Shown: positions 1 to 7,405 of the stretch, one piece after another | Layout of the letters: each line of letters starts with the position of its first letter | Numbering within the stretch: the first letter of the stretch is position 1 | DNA from: Acinetobacter tandoii DSM 14970 = CIP 107469 | Lineage (GTDB): Bacteria > Pseudomonadota > Gammaproteobacteria > Pseudomonadales > Moraxellaceae | NCBI RefSeq assembly: GCF_000400735.1 | Contig: NZ_KE007366.1 | Coordinates: 1-64,000 of the forward strand | Direction: 5' to 3' | DNA: 64,000 bases | Notes under the pieces: generated by a model | Seen by the model: only the letters and a program-made list of their open reading frames with translations | Told to the model about the DNA's origin: nothing | The model's database searches: none | Made by a program: the position numbers and the translations under genes

Positions 1-120
1 TCAGGGAACTATCTACTAAATCTGACGCGAATTTTGCAGAAAACCTAAACAGATTGCAATACCTAAAATGCATCTAAAATACATTTAATTCATATTTATT
101 AGCCATCAACACTGCTCTCC

Positions 121-348
121 CTATCGGGATAGTTGTAAGGGTTTAATTTTTCCATCTTGATATTCACAAACCCACAGGCTGGCGTTAAATAATGAATCAA
201 TTGCTTCTTGTTCTGATTTAAATTTTGTCGCTGACTCCAGATCTTTCACAAGGCGAATTACACCATCTGACCACACTTGAGCATATTCATAATATTTTTC
301 ATCACCTTTAATGCTACTATTTGTGATTCCAATATACTGTTTTGTCAC
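121..348 (-). CDS. small phage protein of unknown function
   Basis: A 75-residue leftward ORF, last in the visible part of the prophage right-operon equivalent. I do not recognise the family. It is soluble-looking, without a signal peptide or membrane segment. The start is a GTG at 348 with an AGG only two bases upstream, so initiation is uncertain. It is separated from the Q-like gene by about 140 bases that contain a weak hairpin, so it may belong to the late or a separate transcript. Positions 1-120 to its left hold no ORF of note. Confidence 0.5.
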   Translation of the reverse strand: MTKQYIGITNSSIKGDEKYYEYAQVWSDGVIRLVKDLESATKFKSEQEAIDSLFNASLWVCEYQDGKIKPLQLSR

Positions 349-398
349 CTGATTATTCTCTATTTTACTTTGGAGATATATTTATAACACAGGCAACA

Positions 399-427
399 AA
401 AAAGCCCACCTTTAGATGAGCTTTTAG
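399..427 (-). terminator. weak terminator-like hairpin
   Basis: AAAAGC at 401-406 pairs with GCTTTT at 420-425 around an imperfect stem. It lies just downstream of the Q-like gene. In lambda the late promoter and its early terminator lie just after Q, so this is a candidate target of Q-type antitermination. The stem is interrupted, hence low confidence. Confidence 0.3.
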
Positions 428-490
428 ATACTGGTGAAAGCATAACAACTTGCCACCATAACACGAATTTAAACCAAGTGTGCTGCACTG

Positions 491-904
491 TCAAGATTGC
501 AACATATCTATTTTCCCATCCAGGTATGCAAGACCTTTGTCAATTTCCGCTCTAATCGTAGCTTTACTGCATTTATGTGCAATTGCAATTGATAAATACG
601 ACCACTCATTTTCATAATAAAGTATTAAATACCATGCTCTTGAGGCTAAATACTCACGACTGTCATTGTGCATTGATGCGAGTAATTTACTTACCTGCAC
701 TGCCTCAAAATCATTAATCTCACATACCATAGATACGCGACTTGCGCGGACTCTGCTTTTGTCATTTTGGTCAATTAGTATTGCTAATGGATTGGCTGTT
801 ACATTAAATTTTACTGATCTTACCCAAAGCCCATATTGTTCTAACCACTGGTGGGCAGAACGCTTAGACCAATCCATGATTTGTTTTTTCACTACTGCAT
901 TCAT
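491..904 (-). CDS. phage antiterminator Q-like protein
   Basis: A 137-residue basic protein. The C-terminal third (about residues 100-135) looks like a helix-turn-helix: it reads AIAHKCSKATIRAEIDKG, then a short tail, as in phage antitermination Q proteins, whose C-terminus is a DNA-binding helix-turn-helix. Its place agrees: it is the last substantial leftward early gene, downstream of replication genes and a RuvC-like gene, exactly where Q sits in lambda. Q proteins bind near the late promoter and let RNA polymerase read through terminators into the lysis and structural genes. Assignment rests on position and the C-terminal motif; the N-terminal half is not recognised. Confidence 0.6.
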   Translation of the reverse strand: MNAVVKKQIMDWSKRSAHQWLEQYGLWVRSVKFNVTANPLAILIDQNDKSRVRASRVSMVCEINDFEAVQVSKLLASMHNDSREYLASRAWYLILYYENEWSYLSIAIAHKCSKATIRAEIDKGLAYLDGKIDMLQS

Positions 905-914
905 GCCCTATCCC

Positions 915-1349
915 TCAAAACTTGGCAAATCTTTTAAAAACCAACATTGCTGCATCACGTGCATGCTCATTCGTACGACCAACCCAACCAGTCATACGCT
1001 TAAAATCCGTAGCTTTCTTTTTCGTTGCATTTGCTGCTGGATGAACCATTAAAAATTTAAAACCCTGCTCTTTGCACCAATCCTCCCAAATTTGCGCATC
1101 ACGCTTTACTGATCCAACACCTTGAGACTTTTCACGACCTCCAGTGAACCAGGTACGCTTCCGAGCATCTTCAATGTATAAACAGACGTTACTGATTCCC
1201 CATTGTTCAATTAATTCCTTTACCTTCTCCATTGCCTGAGTAATTGATAAAGACCCCACTTGCTCCAGCTCCCCACCATTGCCACGGTCTGCAGCAACGG
1301 CGAAGCCTGTATTCACTCCTGTATCAATACCAATCAGGATTTTAGTCAT
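915..1349 (-). CDS. RuvC-like Holliday junction resolvase
   Basis: A 144-residue RNase H-fold protein. Visible acidic residues are Asp9 in GIDTG, Glu60 in LYIEDA, and His129/Asp132 in NEHARDAAM, the arrangement of RuvC catalytic sites. RuvC-type enzymes cut four-way DNA junctions as dimers; phages use them to resolve recombination and replication intermediates before packaging, the job of Rap/NinG or RusA in other lambdoids. It overlaps the next gene by 8 bases and belongs to the same leftward operon. All key acidic residues are present, so it looks active. Confidence 0.82.
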   Translation of the reverse strand: MTKILIGIDTGVNTGFAVAADRGNGGELEQVGSLSITQAMEKVKELIEQWGISNVCLYIEDARKRTWFTGGREKSQGVGSVKRDAQIWEDWCKEQGFKFLMVHPAANATKKKATDFKRMTGWVGRTNEHARDAAMLVFKRFAKF

Positions 1350-1704
1350 TCAGTACAAACTCCCGATCATCTTTGCAGAAACATACATAGCCAACTTGTA
1401 CGGTTAAATTGCGGTACCCAATGCCTTCATCAAAATCGAATAAGCGGTCGCCGTGCTGATACTTCAAGCTATTAAAGAATGGTTGCTTCGTGAAAAATGG
1501 TTCAAATTCTTTCCGTAAATCCACTTCTTGAATGACCTTCACATCTGCTTCAAGACAGCTAAACGGCGTGCCATCATTCAAGCGCCCCATTACTCGCCCA
1601 TCTTCCACTCGATCTAAAACGCCGTAGCCATGAAAGCGTTTTCCAGAATAGTCAGTTGCAGACTCACTGATGAAATCTACTTCTACGCGGTCGCCTTTTT
1701 TCAT
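1342..1704 (-). CDS. phage protein of unknown function
   Basis: 120 residues from the ATG at 1704, which has GGGGTGA a few bases upstream and follows the previous stop by 4 bases; a start at 1722 would add six residues and overlap the upstream gene. The N-terminus (MKKGDRVEVDF) suggests a small beta-barrel, and the middle has GRLNDGTPFSC. I do not recognise a named family. It is translationally coupled to the RuvC-like gene through an 8-base overlap. Confidence 0.7.
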   Translation of the reverse strand: MKKGDRVEVDFISESATDYSGKRFHGYGVLDRVEDGRVMGRLNDGTPFSCLEADVKVIQEVDLRKEFEPFFTKQPFFNSLKYQHGDRLFDFDEGIGYRNLTVQVGYVCFCKDDREFVLND

Positions 1705-1708
1705 GATG

Positions 1709-1969
1709 TCACCCCAATCCATTTAATTTCAGAGCTTCATTTACATGAAGGTCAGTAACTATTGTTGTTGGTGCAATATGATTTCTAATGTCGGATACAT
1801 CGTCCGTGCGGTCATGGTCAGCAAGTGCTGCACGGATGTCTTTAAGGTGAATATCGCTACTACATCTAATAAACCCGTTTGTATACATCCCCATATGAGC
1901 GTTCCAGCACACAGCCCATTCGGGTGCACCATCCACAATTTCACGCATTCTCTCGATTGTTAAATTCAT
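1709..1969 (-). CDS. phage protein of unknown function
   Basis: 86 residues with a 4-base ATGA-type overlap with the upstream gene. It begins MNLTIERMREIVDGAPEWA and has a short acidic C-terminal part. I do not recognise the family; small proteins of this type are common in the accessory stretch between P and Q of lambdoid phages (the nin-like region). No membrane segment or signal peptide. Confidence 0.65.
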   Translation of the reverse strand: MNLTIERMREIVDGAPEWAVCWNAHMGMYTNGFIRCSSDIHLKDIRAALADHDRTDDVSDIRNHIAPTTIVTDLHVNEALKLNGLG

Positions 1970-2427
1970 GATTTCACCTTCTCAGATTTGCGCTTTTCTC
2001 TAAGCTTCTTGGTTCTCACTATCGATGCAGCTTTATCGCATCCAACACAGCAATTGTTTGACGTATATCGCAAGGTTCCACCACACGCCTTGCAAGTGGT
2101 TCCGTGATAGCGCTTTTCCCCCTTGTTGAGCGCTTCATTTCTCGCGGTAACGCTTGGGTTGTTTCTTCTTGCACGCGCTTCTGACACAGCACTCGCCATC
2201 ACTTCACGCATGGTCTTTTGAGCTTTGGGTTTTGAATTATTCCAACCCTTGTTGTATTCCCCCGAAAAGCCTTGAGGCAATTGCTCGATAGCACCACCAT
2301 TTGATAAGAATGCTTCGAGCTGTGAATCAAGCTCATCTCGAAGTGATTTCTTCTGCTCCATCTGTGCAAAGGTGGTGTTTCTGCCGATCTGGACGGCTTG
2401 AATGCGTTGCTGTAGTAATTCGTTCAT
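1966..2427 (-). CDS. phage zinc-ribbon-like protein
   Basis: 153 residues. The N-terminal 60 residues are predicted helical, residues 70-105 are very basic, and near residues 112-132 there are two cysteine pairs, CKAC and CVGC, set 14 residues apart as in a zinc ribbon. The C-terminus is highly basic. This combination suggests a nucleic-acid-binding protein. NinG/Rap recombinases and other nin-region proteins of lambdoid phages also carry cysteine pairs, but I cannot match it to NinG with confidence. It is coupled to its neighbours by short overlaps. Confidence 0.65.
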   Translation of the reverse strand: MNELLQQRIQAVQIGRNTTFAQMEQKKSLRDELDSQLEAFLSNGGAIEQLPQGFSGEYNKGWNNSKPKAQKTMREVMASAVSEARARRNNPSVTARNEALNKGEKRYHGTTCKACGGTLRYTSNNCCVGCDKAASIVRTKKLREKRKSEKVKS

Positions 2428-2786
2428 GCTGCACCAGCCTTACCCACCATAAAGCTTGGCGGCGTTGGTAGGGTTTGCTCAGTTGGTTTCCATAAGTGCA
2501 GGCAGAATGGATGGTTATTCACATAGTCGCTTTTAGGTGGGTGATACTGAATTACGCAATCATCTTCACCCCAAAACAGGGACTTGATGAAACACATTTC
2601 TTCCCAAGTTGGACAGCGTGTTGGAAGTGAAACACTGACATGCTCCCAACCCATTTGATCACTAGCAATGACAGTGAAAACACATTTCTTGGTCTTCACC
2701 CAAAATGCACCATTGTTCCCATAGCTCTCATTGCTCGCCAATGGTCCCGATTTAATTCTGAATTTCTCTGGAACAATAAAACTCAC
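2424..2786 (-). CDS. DUF7694-type phage protein
   Basis: 120 residues with WEHVSVSLPTRCPTWEEM followed by KSLFWGEDDCVIQYHPP. This layout fits a family of small phage proteins that I recall as DUF7694; its function is unknown. It overlaps the upstream P-like gene and the downstream zinc-ribbon gene by 4 bases each, so it is part of the leftward replication and accessory operon. Confidence 0.68.
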   Translation of the reverse strand: MSFIVPEKFRIKSGPLASNESYGNNGAFWVKTKKCVFTVIASDQMGWEHVSVSLPTRCPTWEEMCFIKSLFWGEDDCVIQYHPPKSDYVNNHPFCLHLWKPTEQTLPTPPSFMVGKAGAA

Positions 2787-3577
2787 ACCCCACCTCCTAC
2801 CAAAGCAGCAATATCTCTAGGCACAGGCACACCATCACGGCGACACATTTCTGCATATGCCTCTAGGTTATCAAACGGATCTGGACCAAGCTCTTGCTTT
2901 ACTTGTTGCGATTTTTCAGTTGGTTTTAATTCCTGAGGTTTAACAACATGGCGGTTACGCACGTTCAGTTTTTTCTTTAGGTTTTCCAGAGTTAATCGAG
3001 CATCTTCTTTTTCAACTGGCACATGCTCTTTCTTCTCGTTATTCCAAGTCAGTTGAGCAGGTTCCTGATACCACTCTTGCACACGACCTTTCAATTGAGC
3101 TTCGGCAAGGTATTCCTCATACAATCGAATGAATTCACGTTTAGCCTCATACATCTCGCCATCTGTGATTAACAGCATGACTTGATCCAAAGCGAACTTT
3201 GCAATCGTTGTAATTTCTTGGTATTGCTCTCTGTTATCAGCAAGCTTGGTTTTTTTATGATGCATGATCTTGGTGTACTCACATGCTTTCACCCATGCTT
3301 TTTGAGCATTCCACCAGTCTTGGCCAACACATAATTCTTTGAATTCAGCAAAGCTAGGCATGTACTTTTTGCCTGATGTGCTAAGCAAAACAATGCCACG
3401 ATCAAACTGTTGTTTGGTTACCCCAGTCAATGCATTTCCTACAATCCCTTCGACCATGCTCAATGGAAATGCATTTACCCCTTCAGTAGGGAAATTCTTA
3501 TTGAACTGCGATGCATACAATGCACGAAGTGTTGCAATCAGAAACCGAATATCATATTGAGTGATTTGGTTATTCAT
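2783..3577 (-). CDS. replication protein P-like (helicase loader)
   Basis: 264 residues. It lies directly downstream of the O-like initiator with a 4-base overlap, the position of lambda P, which brings the host DnaB helicase to O bound at the origin. Visible support is a helical N-terminus, the PSFAEFKELC segment at about residue 74, a WWNAQKAWVKAC helix at about 88-99, and a long charged C-terminal tail; this resembles the P/DnaT-like loader family rather than an AAA+ DnaC, since no Walker A motif is present. The family call is therefore mainly positional. Confidence 0.6.
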   Translation of the reverse strand: MNNQITQYDIRFLIATLRALYASQFNKNFPTEGVNAFPLSMVEGIVGNALTGVTKQQFDRGIVLLSTSGKKYMPSFAEFKELCVGQDWWNAQKAWVKACEYTKIMHHKKTKLADNREQYQEITTIAKFALDQVMLLITDGEMYEAKREFIRLYEEYLAEAQLKGRVQEWYQEPAQLTWNNEKKEHVPVEKEDARLTLENLKKKLNVRNRHVVKPQELKPTEKSQQVKQELGPDPFDNLEAYAEMCRRDGVPVPRDIAALVGGGV

Positions 3578-4449
3578 AGGTGATAAACCTCCACAGCATT
3601 TGAATCTGGTGTTACATCAATCACGGTTGATTGTGTTTGCTCGTTAAACATTTGCATGAAGTAACCAGGCTCACTTGGTGCTTGTTGAGCATGATTGTTT
3701 TGCGGGTTGGCAGAGTGATCTGGCTTTGGTGCAAATACACCTTGGTAATTTCCAATGATTGAGTTTTCAAGCGATTGGTTTGCTAATGCTCCGAATGACT
3801 CAAGTTTTTTCAGAATGAGTTTTACAGCGTTTTCAGTAAGTAGTTTTTTATTCGCTGTTCGCATTTCAACAAACTGAATCCAAAGATCACGATTCACGTT
3901 CTCAGGTAATTCAACTGGCTTTGCATCGAACAATTCTTTCTTCTGTTTTTTAGTTTTTTCAGAAGTCGAATTTGTTTTTTCGCCATTATTAATATTTGTT
4001 TTTGTATTAGTTGTTTTATAGTTGTTATTGTGGGTCGATATTTTCGACTGCGTGCTATCTAAAATATCGACTCCCCCCTCTAAAGATTCGACTGCAAAAT
4101 CAGGTTTGCTATCTAAATTTTCGACGGCGTTTTTTTCGCTATCTAAAATATCGACTGCAAAAATACCGTCTGTTAAATCGTATTTTGCAGGCTGATTTGC
4201 GAACGATTTACGCACAATAATTCCGAGATCAACCAGCTTTTCACACCCCTTTAAAACTGAATCTTTGTTGTAGCCTGTACCCTCAATAAGTTGAGAAACG
4301 CTGATGCTATCCGTTGATTTATTCCAGCCACGAGTCTTGCGCACAATAAACAAATAGCAAGCCAAGGCAGGCCCTTTCATAAGAGCCATATACCCCTTAT
4401 CCACCAAATCATTGGGGAGCATAAATGCGTTAGATAAAAAATTACTCAT
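3574..4449 (-). CDS. replication initiator O-like protein
   Basis: 291 residues from the ATG at 4449, which has GGGTGGGA upstream and follows the previous stop by 1 base; a GTG at 4461 is a poorer choice. Residues about 1-95 form a winged helix of the phage replication protein O type (AFMLPNDLVDKG, then SVSQLIEGTGYNKDSVLKG). A linker follows with a repeated peptide (VDILDS, VENLDS, VESLEG, VDILDS), encoded by iterons that probably are the origin. A low-complexity Asn/Thr/Lys stretch comes next, then a C-terminal domain starting at about residue 185. O proteins bind iterons in their own gene and recruit P and DnaB. Agreement with lambda O in order, iterons and an adjacent AT-rich tract is strong. 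Confidence 0.82.
   Translation of the reverse strand: MSNFLSNAFMLPNDLVDKGYMALMKGPALACYLFIVRKTRGWNKSTDSISVSQLIEGTGYNKDSVLKGCEKLVDLGIIVRKSFANQPAKYDLTDGIFAVDILDSEKNAVENLDSKPDFAVESLEGGVDILDSTQSKISTHNNNYKTTNTKTNINNGEKTNSTSEKTKKQKKELFDAKPVELPENVNRDLWIQFVEMRTANKKLLTENAVKLILKKLESFGALANQSLENSIIGNYQGVFAPKPDHSANPQNNHAQQAPSEPGYFMQMFNEQTQSTVIDVTPDSNAVEVYHL
3945..4160. other. candidate phage replication origin (iterons plus AT-rich tract)
   Basis: Inside the O-like gene are two identical 19-bp copies of GCTATCTAAAATATCGACT (4054-4072, 4138-4156), a close copy GCTATCTAAATTTTCGACG (4108-4126) and a weaker one ending TCTAAAGATTCGACT (about 4075-4093). A composite inverted copy lies at 4035-4049. Spacings are about 21, 33 and 30 bases. 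Immediately to one side (3945-4030) is a strongly AT-rich stretch. Lambda ori has four iterons and an AT-rich tract within O in the same arrangement. Direct sequence observation; origin function is inferred. Confidence 0.75.
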
Positions 4450-4450
4450 G

Positions 4451-4804
4451 CTATTTCCCACCCAATTTCACCAGACCGCGCTTTTCCAACTGACGAACAA
4501 TTCGAGGTTCGACAAATTCGTTGTTGAGTTTGTAGCGTGTTCTGGACTTTTCTTTGACTTGAATTAATACAGCACCATCTTGCATGGCGTGACGGATTGC
4601 TACAGCAGCCCCCCCCATTTGAGTTGTGTGCTCGATAATGAAATAAGCCTCTTGTGCTGCAATGGCTTCATTCATTTTTGACAGAGGCATTGCAGCAAGT
4701 TCTTTGGCTGTGTAGATTTTCACTGGTTCTTGCAAAGGGATTGCAACTTCAATAGGTGTTTTTGAGACAGTAACGTCTTGTTTTCTTTTCGAAGAATATC
4801 TCAT
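4451..4804 (-). CDS. phage protein of unknown function
   Basis: 117 residues, basic at both ends. The N-terminus (MRYSSKRKQDVTVSK) is likely disordered; the rest is mixed alpha/beta and may form a small DNA-binding domain (ENEFVEPRIVRQLEKRGLV-like ending). No family recognised. It starts in an ATGA overlap with the gene upstream and its stop is one base before the O start, so it probably feeds ribosomes to O. Confidence 0.65.
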   Translation of the reverse strand: MRYSSKRKQDVTVSKTPIEVAIPLQEPVKIYTAKELAAMPLSKMNEAIAAQEAYFIIEHTTQMGGAAVAIRHAMQDGAVLIQVKEKSRTRYKLNNEFVEPRIVRQLEKRGLVKLGGK

Positions 4805-5094
4805 GACACACCACCCTGAATATTCAAGTAGAAACCAACCCTCTCACCCTCATATTTCAGCTCATCAAGTAGATCTTGTAATCCAAATTGATTTGCTCGA
4901 TTAATGAGATGACGAATAAATTCATTTTTTTCATAATCACCGTCTTCATCGTCGCAATCACACTCACATTCATGGCCTTCACATTCAGTACAGTGAAAAT
5001 CAACACCGCGATCAGTCAACTCAGTTGCGATTGATTCCAAATCTTCGCTGCTAGCTTGATCTATAAAATCCATTACATTTTCAAGAGTTGTCAT
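4801..5094 (-). CDS. small acidic cysteine-rich phage protein
   Basis: 97 residues. The middle holds a cluster of cysteine and histidine (about residues 33-46: HCTECEGHECECDC) followed by an acidic run, which may bind a metal ion. The rest is helical and acidic. I do not recognise a family. It has 4-base overlaps with both neighbours in the leftward operon. Confidence 0.65.
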   Translation of the reverse strand: MTTLENVMDFIDQASSEDLESIATELTDRGVDFHCTECEGHECECDCDDEDGDYEKNEFIRHLINRANQFGLQDLLDELKYEGERVGFYLNIQGGVS

Positions 5095-5387
5095 CCCTCA
5101 CCATCCTTGGGCTTAACATAGCCACCAAATGACTGAACTTTTTCTGCCTTAATCAGGCTGGTTATTACTTGGTGCGCTAACCAATTTGTAATACGGAAGC
5201 AATATGCCATCTGCTGAGCAAGCTCCTCTTTTGTCACCGCAGCGTTATCGGCTGGATAGCCACGTCGATTCAAATTTCCACACTTTGCTTGGTAGATTTT
5301 TTCCAGCATTTTCAAAGCAGGTTCATAGAAAGATTGAACCTGTTGTGACTGCTTATGCTCTGGTTGCTTTTGAAAATGTCCGTTCAT
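5091..5387 (-). CDS. phage protein, possible winged helix
   Basis: 98 residues. Residues about 50-90 (TKEELAQQMAYCFRITNWLAHQVI, then SLIKAEKV) look like a winged-helix DNA-binding unit, comparable with small lambdoid accessory proteins upstream of O. Function unknown. 4-base overlaps with both neighbours show a continuous operon. Confidence 0.62.
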   Translation of the reverse strand: MNGHFQKQPEHKQSQQVQSFYEPALKMLEKIYQAKCGNLNRRGYPADNAAVTKEELAQQMAYCFRITNWLAHQVITSLIKAEKVQSFGGYVKPKDGEG

Positions 5388-5704
5388 GGTGCCCCCGATA
5401 CAAATAATGCAACTGGAGGATCTAAACGGCGTTTGGCTTTAAGTTCAGCAGGAGTTGCAGTTCGAATTACCAAGCCAGACACACGGCCAATGCGGTGGTC
5501 TGTATGCCAAAACTCCCCGTCAAAACCTTTCAATGTGAACAAGTCTGTTACTGATAACAGGTCGAGGGTTTTAAGCACCACGACATCTCCAGGCAAGAAA
5601 TCAGCCTTAGGCTCAAAGCTTACTAAGCAAGTTGAACATTGTTCGTCTTTAAATTCGGTGCATTTGCCAGCACATGGGTGTTGTGTTAAATTTGTATTAT
5701 TCAA
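5384..5704 (-). CDS. phage protein of unknown function, TTG start
   Basis: 106 residues from a TTG at 5704, chosen because GGAGG lies six bases upstream. The in-frame ATG at 5737 would sit inside a strong terminator stem and lacks a ribosome site. The N-terminal part has four cysteines (CAGKCTEFKDEQCSTC), a possible zinc site; the rest (LPGDVVVLKTLDLLSVTDLFTL) looks like a small beta-barrel. It is the first gene of the replication operon after the terminator behind the CII-like gene. Confidence 0.68.
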   Translation of the reverse strand: MNNTNLTQHPCAGKCTEFKDEQCSTCLVSFEPKADFLPGDVVVLKTLDLLSVTDLFTLKGFDGEFWHTDHRIGRVSGLVIRTATPAELKAKRRLDPPVALFVSGAP

Positions 5705-5735
5705 TTTGATCCTCCAATCAATTTTGAGTAAGCGC

Positions 5736-5766
5736 AAAAAGCCTGATCTAGTCCATCAGGCTTTTT
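5736..5766. terminator. strong terminator after the CII-like gene (tR1-like position)
   Basis: A perfect 12-bp stem: AAAAAGCCTGAT (5736-5747) and ATCAGGCTTTTT (5755-5766), loop of 7. It has T-runs in both directions. It lies between the CII-like gene and the replication operon, so leftward transcripts from the cro promoter must pass it to express O and P. The stop codon of the CII-like gene is inside the stem. Confidence 0.85.
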
Positions 5767-6244
5767 CATTTTTTAAGCCTGCAGAAAACTTCTGCATTTG
5801 TTTGTTTAAAGCCATATCTGCAGCTTTCGCGTTTTCAATGATTCGATTAAGAATTTCACTCGCTTCCGTGTACTCTTGCGGAGTTACCTTCCCATCTTCT
5901 AAAACTTCAAAAACTTTCTGATTCGCCTTGCCATTTTCGACATTCATTTGAAGTAATGCCTCAACGATAGTCATCTGGCGATGGTCGCCTTCTTCACCAG
6001 CAGGAACTAATACATACCCAAGCATGTGCGCCCACACCTTCAATACAGTCGGATTTCGTGTGAGCAACATGATTGCCTCAAACTTCTTCAGGCTTGGATC
6101 ATGGTTCTCCATGTTTGGATTGCCGTAATTGCAAATTGTTTTGTGTGAATCACCCGTAACCTGAGCAATATCTTTAGGCTCATAACCTTCTGACTGGTTA
6201 ATCATCTCGTGTATTGCTAATCGCGTTTCTCTTCTTAGTGTCAT
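5756..6244 (-). CDS. CII-like phage regulatory protein (CP76 family)
   Basis: 162 residues. The N-terminus (about residues 5-45) includes a helix-turn-helix, with QVTGDSHKTICNYGNPNM as the recognition region, as in the phage CII/CP76 regulator family. A helical second half ends in a basic tail. It is the second gene of the leftward early operon, right after cro, as cII is in lambda. Such proteins act as activators or regulators in the lysis-lysogeny decision. Family call from the N-terminal pattern and position; the promoters it acts on cannot be identified from sequence. Confidence 0.72.
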   Translation of the reverse strand: MTLRRETRLAIHEMINQSEGYEPKDIAQVTGDSHKTICNYGNPNMENHDPSLKKFEAIMLLTRNPTVLKVWAHMLGYVLVPAGEEGDHRQMTIVEALLQMNVENGKANQKVFEVLEDGKVTPQEYTEASEILNRIIENAKAADMALNKQMQKFSAGLKNEKA

Positions 6245-6299
6245 GTGAATCCCTGATTTTGTTCACGTTTATCTAAAACATTGACCGAGGCATAATTGG

Positions 6300-6488
6300 C
6301 TATGCAGTGAGTTGTTGGATATTGGCTTTAACCTTCCCTTTTGTTTTGATTTGCAACAAAGCTTGGGTTTCTAGGGATATGCCCTTGCTTCGCCATTTAC
6401 TAACAGCACCCTTGCTATAGCCGATCTTCTGAGCCAACTCGGAATCTGTTTTAACTTCGTAGTGAAGCTTCAATTCATCTACAGTCAT
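6300..6488 (-). CDS. Cro-like repressor
   Basis: 62 residues, one helix-turn-helix: SELAQKIGYSKGAVSKWRSKG at about residues 16-36. It is the first leftward gene, divergent from cI, and its start is next to the operator cluster. Cro-type proteins bind the same operators as CI with a different order of preference and shut off the lysogenic promoter. Small size and position are as for Cro. Ribosome site AAAGG lies just upstream of the ATG. Confidence 0.82.
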   Translation of the reverse strand: MTVDELKLHYEVKTDSELAQKIGYSKGAVSKWRSKGISLETQALLQIKTKGKVKANIQQLTA

Positions 6489-6571
6489 AGTTTACCTTTA
6501 TAAACTTATAGTTTCCATTAGTAAACCATAAGTTTATTCATATATCAAGATGCTTGTTTACTATAGGAAAC
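6489..6571. promoter_or_regulatory. immunity operator cluster at cro/cI (oR-like)
   Basis: Three 16-bp GTTT-N8-AAAC palindromes: GTTTACCTTTATAAAC (6490-6505), GTTTCCATTAGTAAAC (6511-6526), GTTTACTATAGGAAAC (6556-6571). The leftward cro promoter fits between them: -35 TTGATA (complement of 6543-6548), 17-base spacer, -10 TTTACT (complement of 6520-6525), overlapping the second operator. The same palindrome recurs at 9128 and 9162. Direct observation; binding by CI and Cro is inferred from lambdoid biology. Confidence 0.85.
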
Positions 6572-6590
6572 TGGAAATGAGGGATTTTGT

Positions 6591-7334
6591 ATGACCAGTA
6601 TTAGCGACCGTATAATTAAAAGAATGAAGGAGCTGGGTCTTCGACAAACCGCAATAGTTGAAGCTACAGGAGCCACGAAAGGAGCTGTATCTAAATGGGT
6701 AGCTGGAACAAACACGCCTAAGGCTGAATTTTTGCCAGCATTGGCAACCGTGCTGAAAACATCTCAAAACTGGCTACTCACTGGTGAAGAAGAAGTAAAA
6801 TTCAATAATTTCAATATGCAAGACTTTATGAATAAGCATAATTTGAGTGGCAAAGGTGACGCTTCTTTCAATGTGAATGAATTGCACAAGCCAACAGTTA
6901 TTGATTATGAAACAGAAAATGGGTTTATTTGGATTGATGTTGTGGAAGCTAATTTTTCTTGTGGTGTTGGCGAGTCTATAGAATTTCATTTTGATGTAAT
7001 TAATGGGAAATTCCCCTTCCCGCCATCATTTTTTCAAAGAAAACATGTTGACCCAAGCTGCATGAGAATTATTAAAGCCAAGGGCGATAGCATGTCTGAC
7101 TTTATCCATGATGGCGATATGGTTGGTATTGATATTTCTCAAACCGAAATTGTAGATGGTGAAATCTATGCTGTTTACTTTGAGGGAGAGGGAATGATCA
7201 AGCAGATATTCAAAGAGGAAGGCGGAAAGCTCACTTTACACAGCCTTAACTCAAAATACAGAGATCGCGAAGTATCTGAGCAAAATGGTTTGAATTTCAA
7301 AGTTATGGGGCGTCAATTTTGGCGAGCTGGGTAA
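6591..7334 (+). CDS. CI-like repressor, XRE plus S24 peptidase
   Basis: 247 residues. Residues 5-65 are an XRE helix-turn-helix (QTAIVEATGATKGAVSKWVAG). The C-terminal half is a LexA/UmuD-type S24 domain with Ser167 in GDSM and Lys204 in GMIKQIF, 37 residues apart as in LexA and UmuD. The likely self-cleavage bond is Cys124-Gly125 in NFSCGVGE, as in UmuD. So it should be inactivated by RecA filaments after DNA damage, inducing the prophage. GAGGG eight bases upstream supports the start. It is divergent from cro and flanked by the operators it should bind. Confidence 0.92.
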   Translation: MTSISDRIIKRMKELGLRQTAIVEATGATKGAVSKWVAGTNTPKAEFLPALATVLKTSQNWLLTGEEEVKFNNFNMQDFMNKHNLSGKGDASFNVNELHKPTVIDYETENGFIWIDVVEANFSCGVGESIEFHFDVINGKFPFPPSFFQRKHVDPSCMRIIKAKGDSMSDFIHDGDMVGIDISQTEIVDGEIYAVYFEGEGMIKQIFKEEGGKLTLHSLNSKYRDREVSEQNGLNFKVMGRQFWRAG

Positions 7335-7405
7335 ATCCCAGCAACCCTATAACAATAAAATATAACTAATTAAATAAATTACTTACAAAACAAAGAGGGT
7401 AAAAC

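Noticed and set aside
1..120. End of another phage gene at the window start
   Set aside because: All minus-strand frames have stops within a few codons and no motif is visible, so nothing can be supported.
666..1052. A 128-codon plus-strand open frame
   Set aside because: Antisense to the Q-like and RuvC-like genes, both with recognisable motifs.
4030..4160. Regular repeats that could be taken as a small CRISPR array
   Set aside because: The repeats lie within the coding frame of the O-like gene, encode a repeated peptide, have unequal spacing and no cas genes nearby; iterons explain them better.
5355..5921. A 188-codon open frame on the plus strand
   Set aside because: It runs antisense over three minus-strand phage genes with good overlaps and ribosome sites, and passes through the terminator at 5736-5766; it is a shadow frame.
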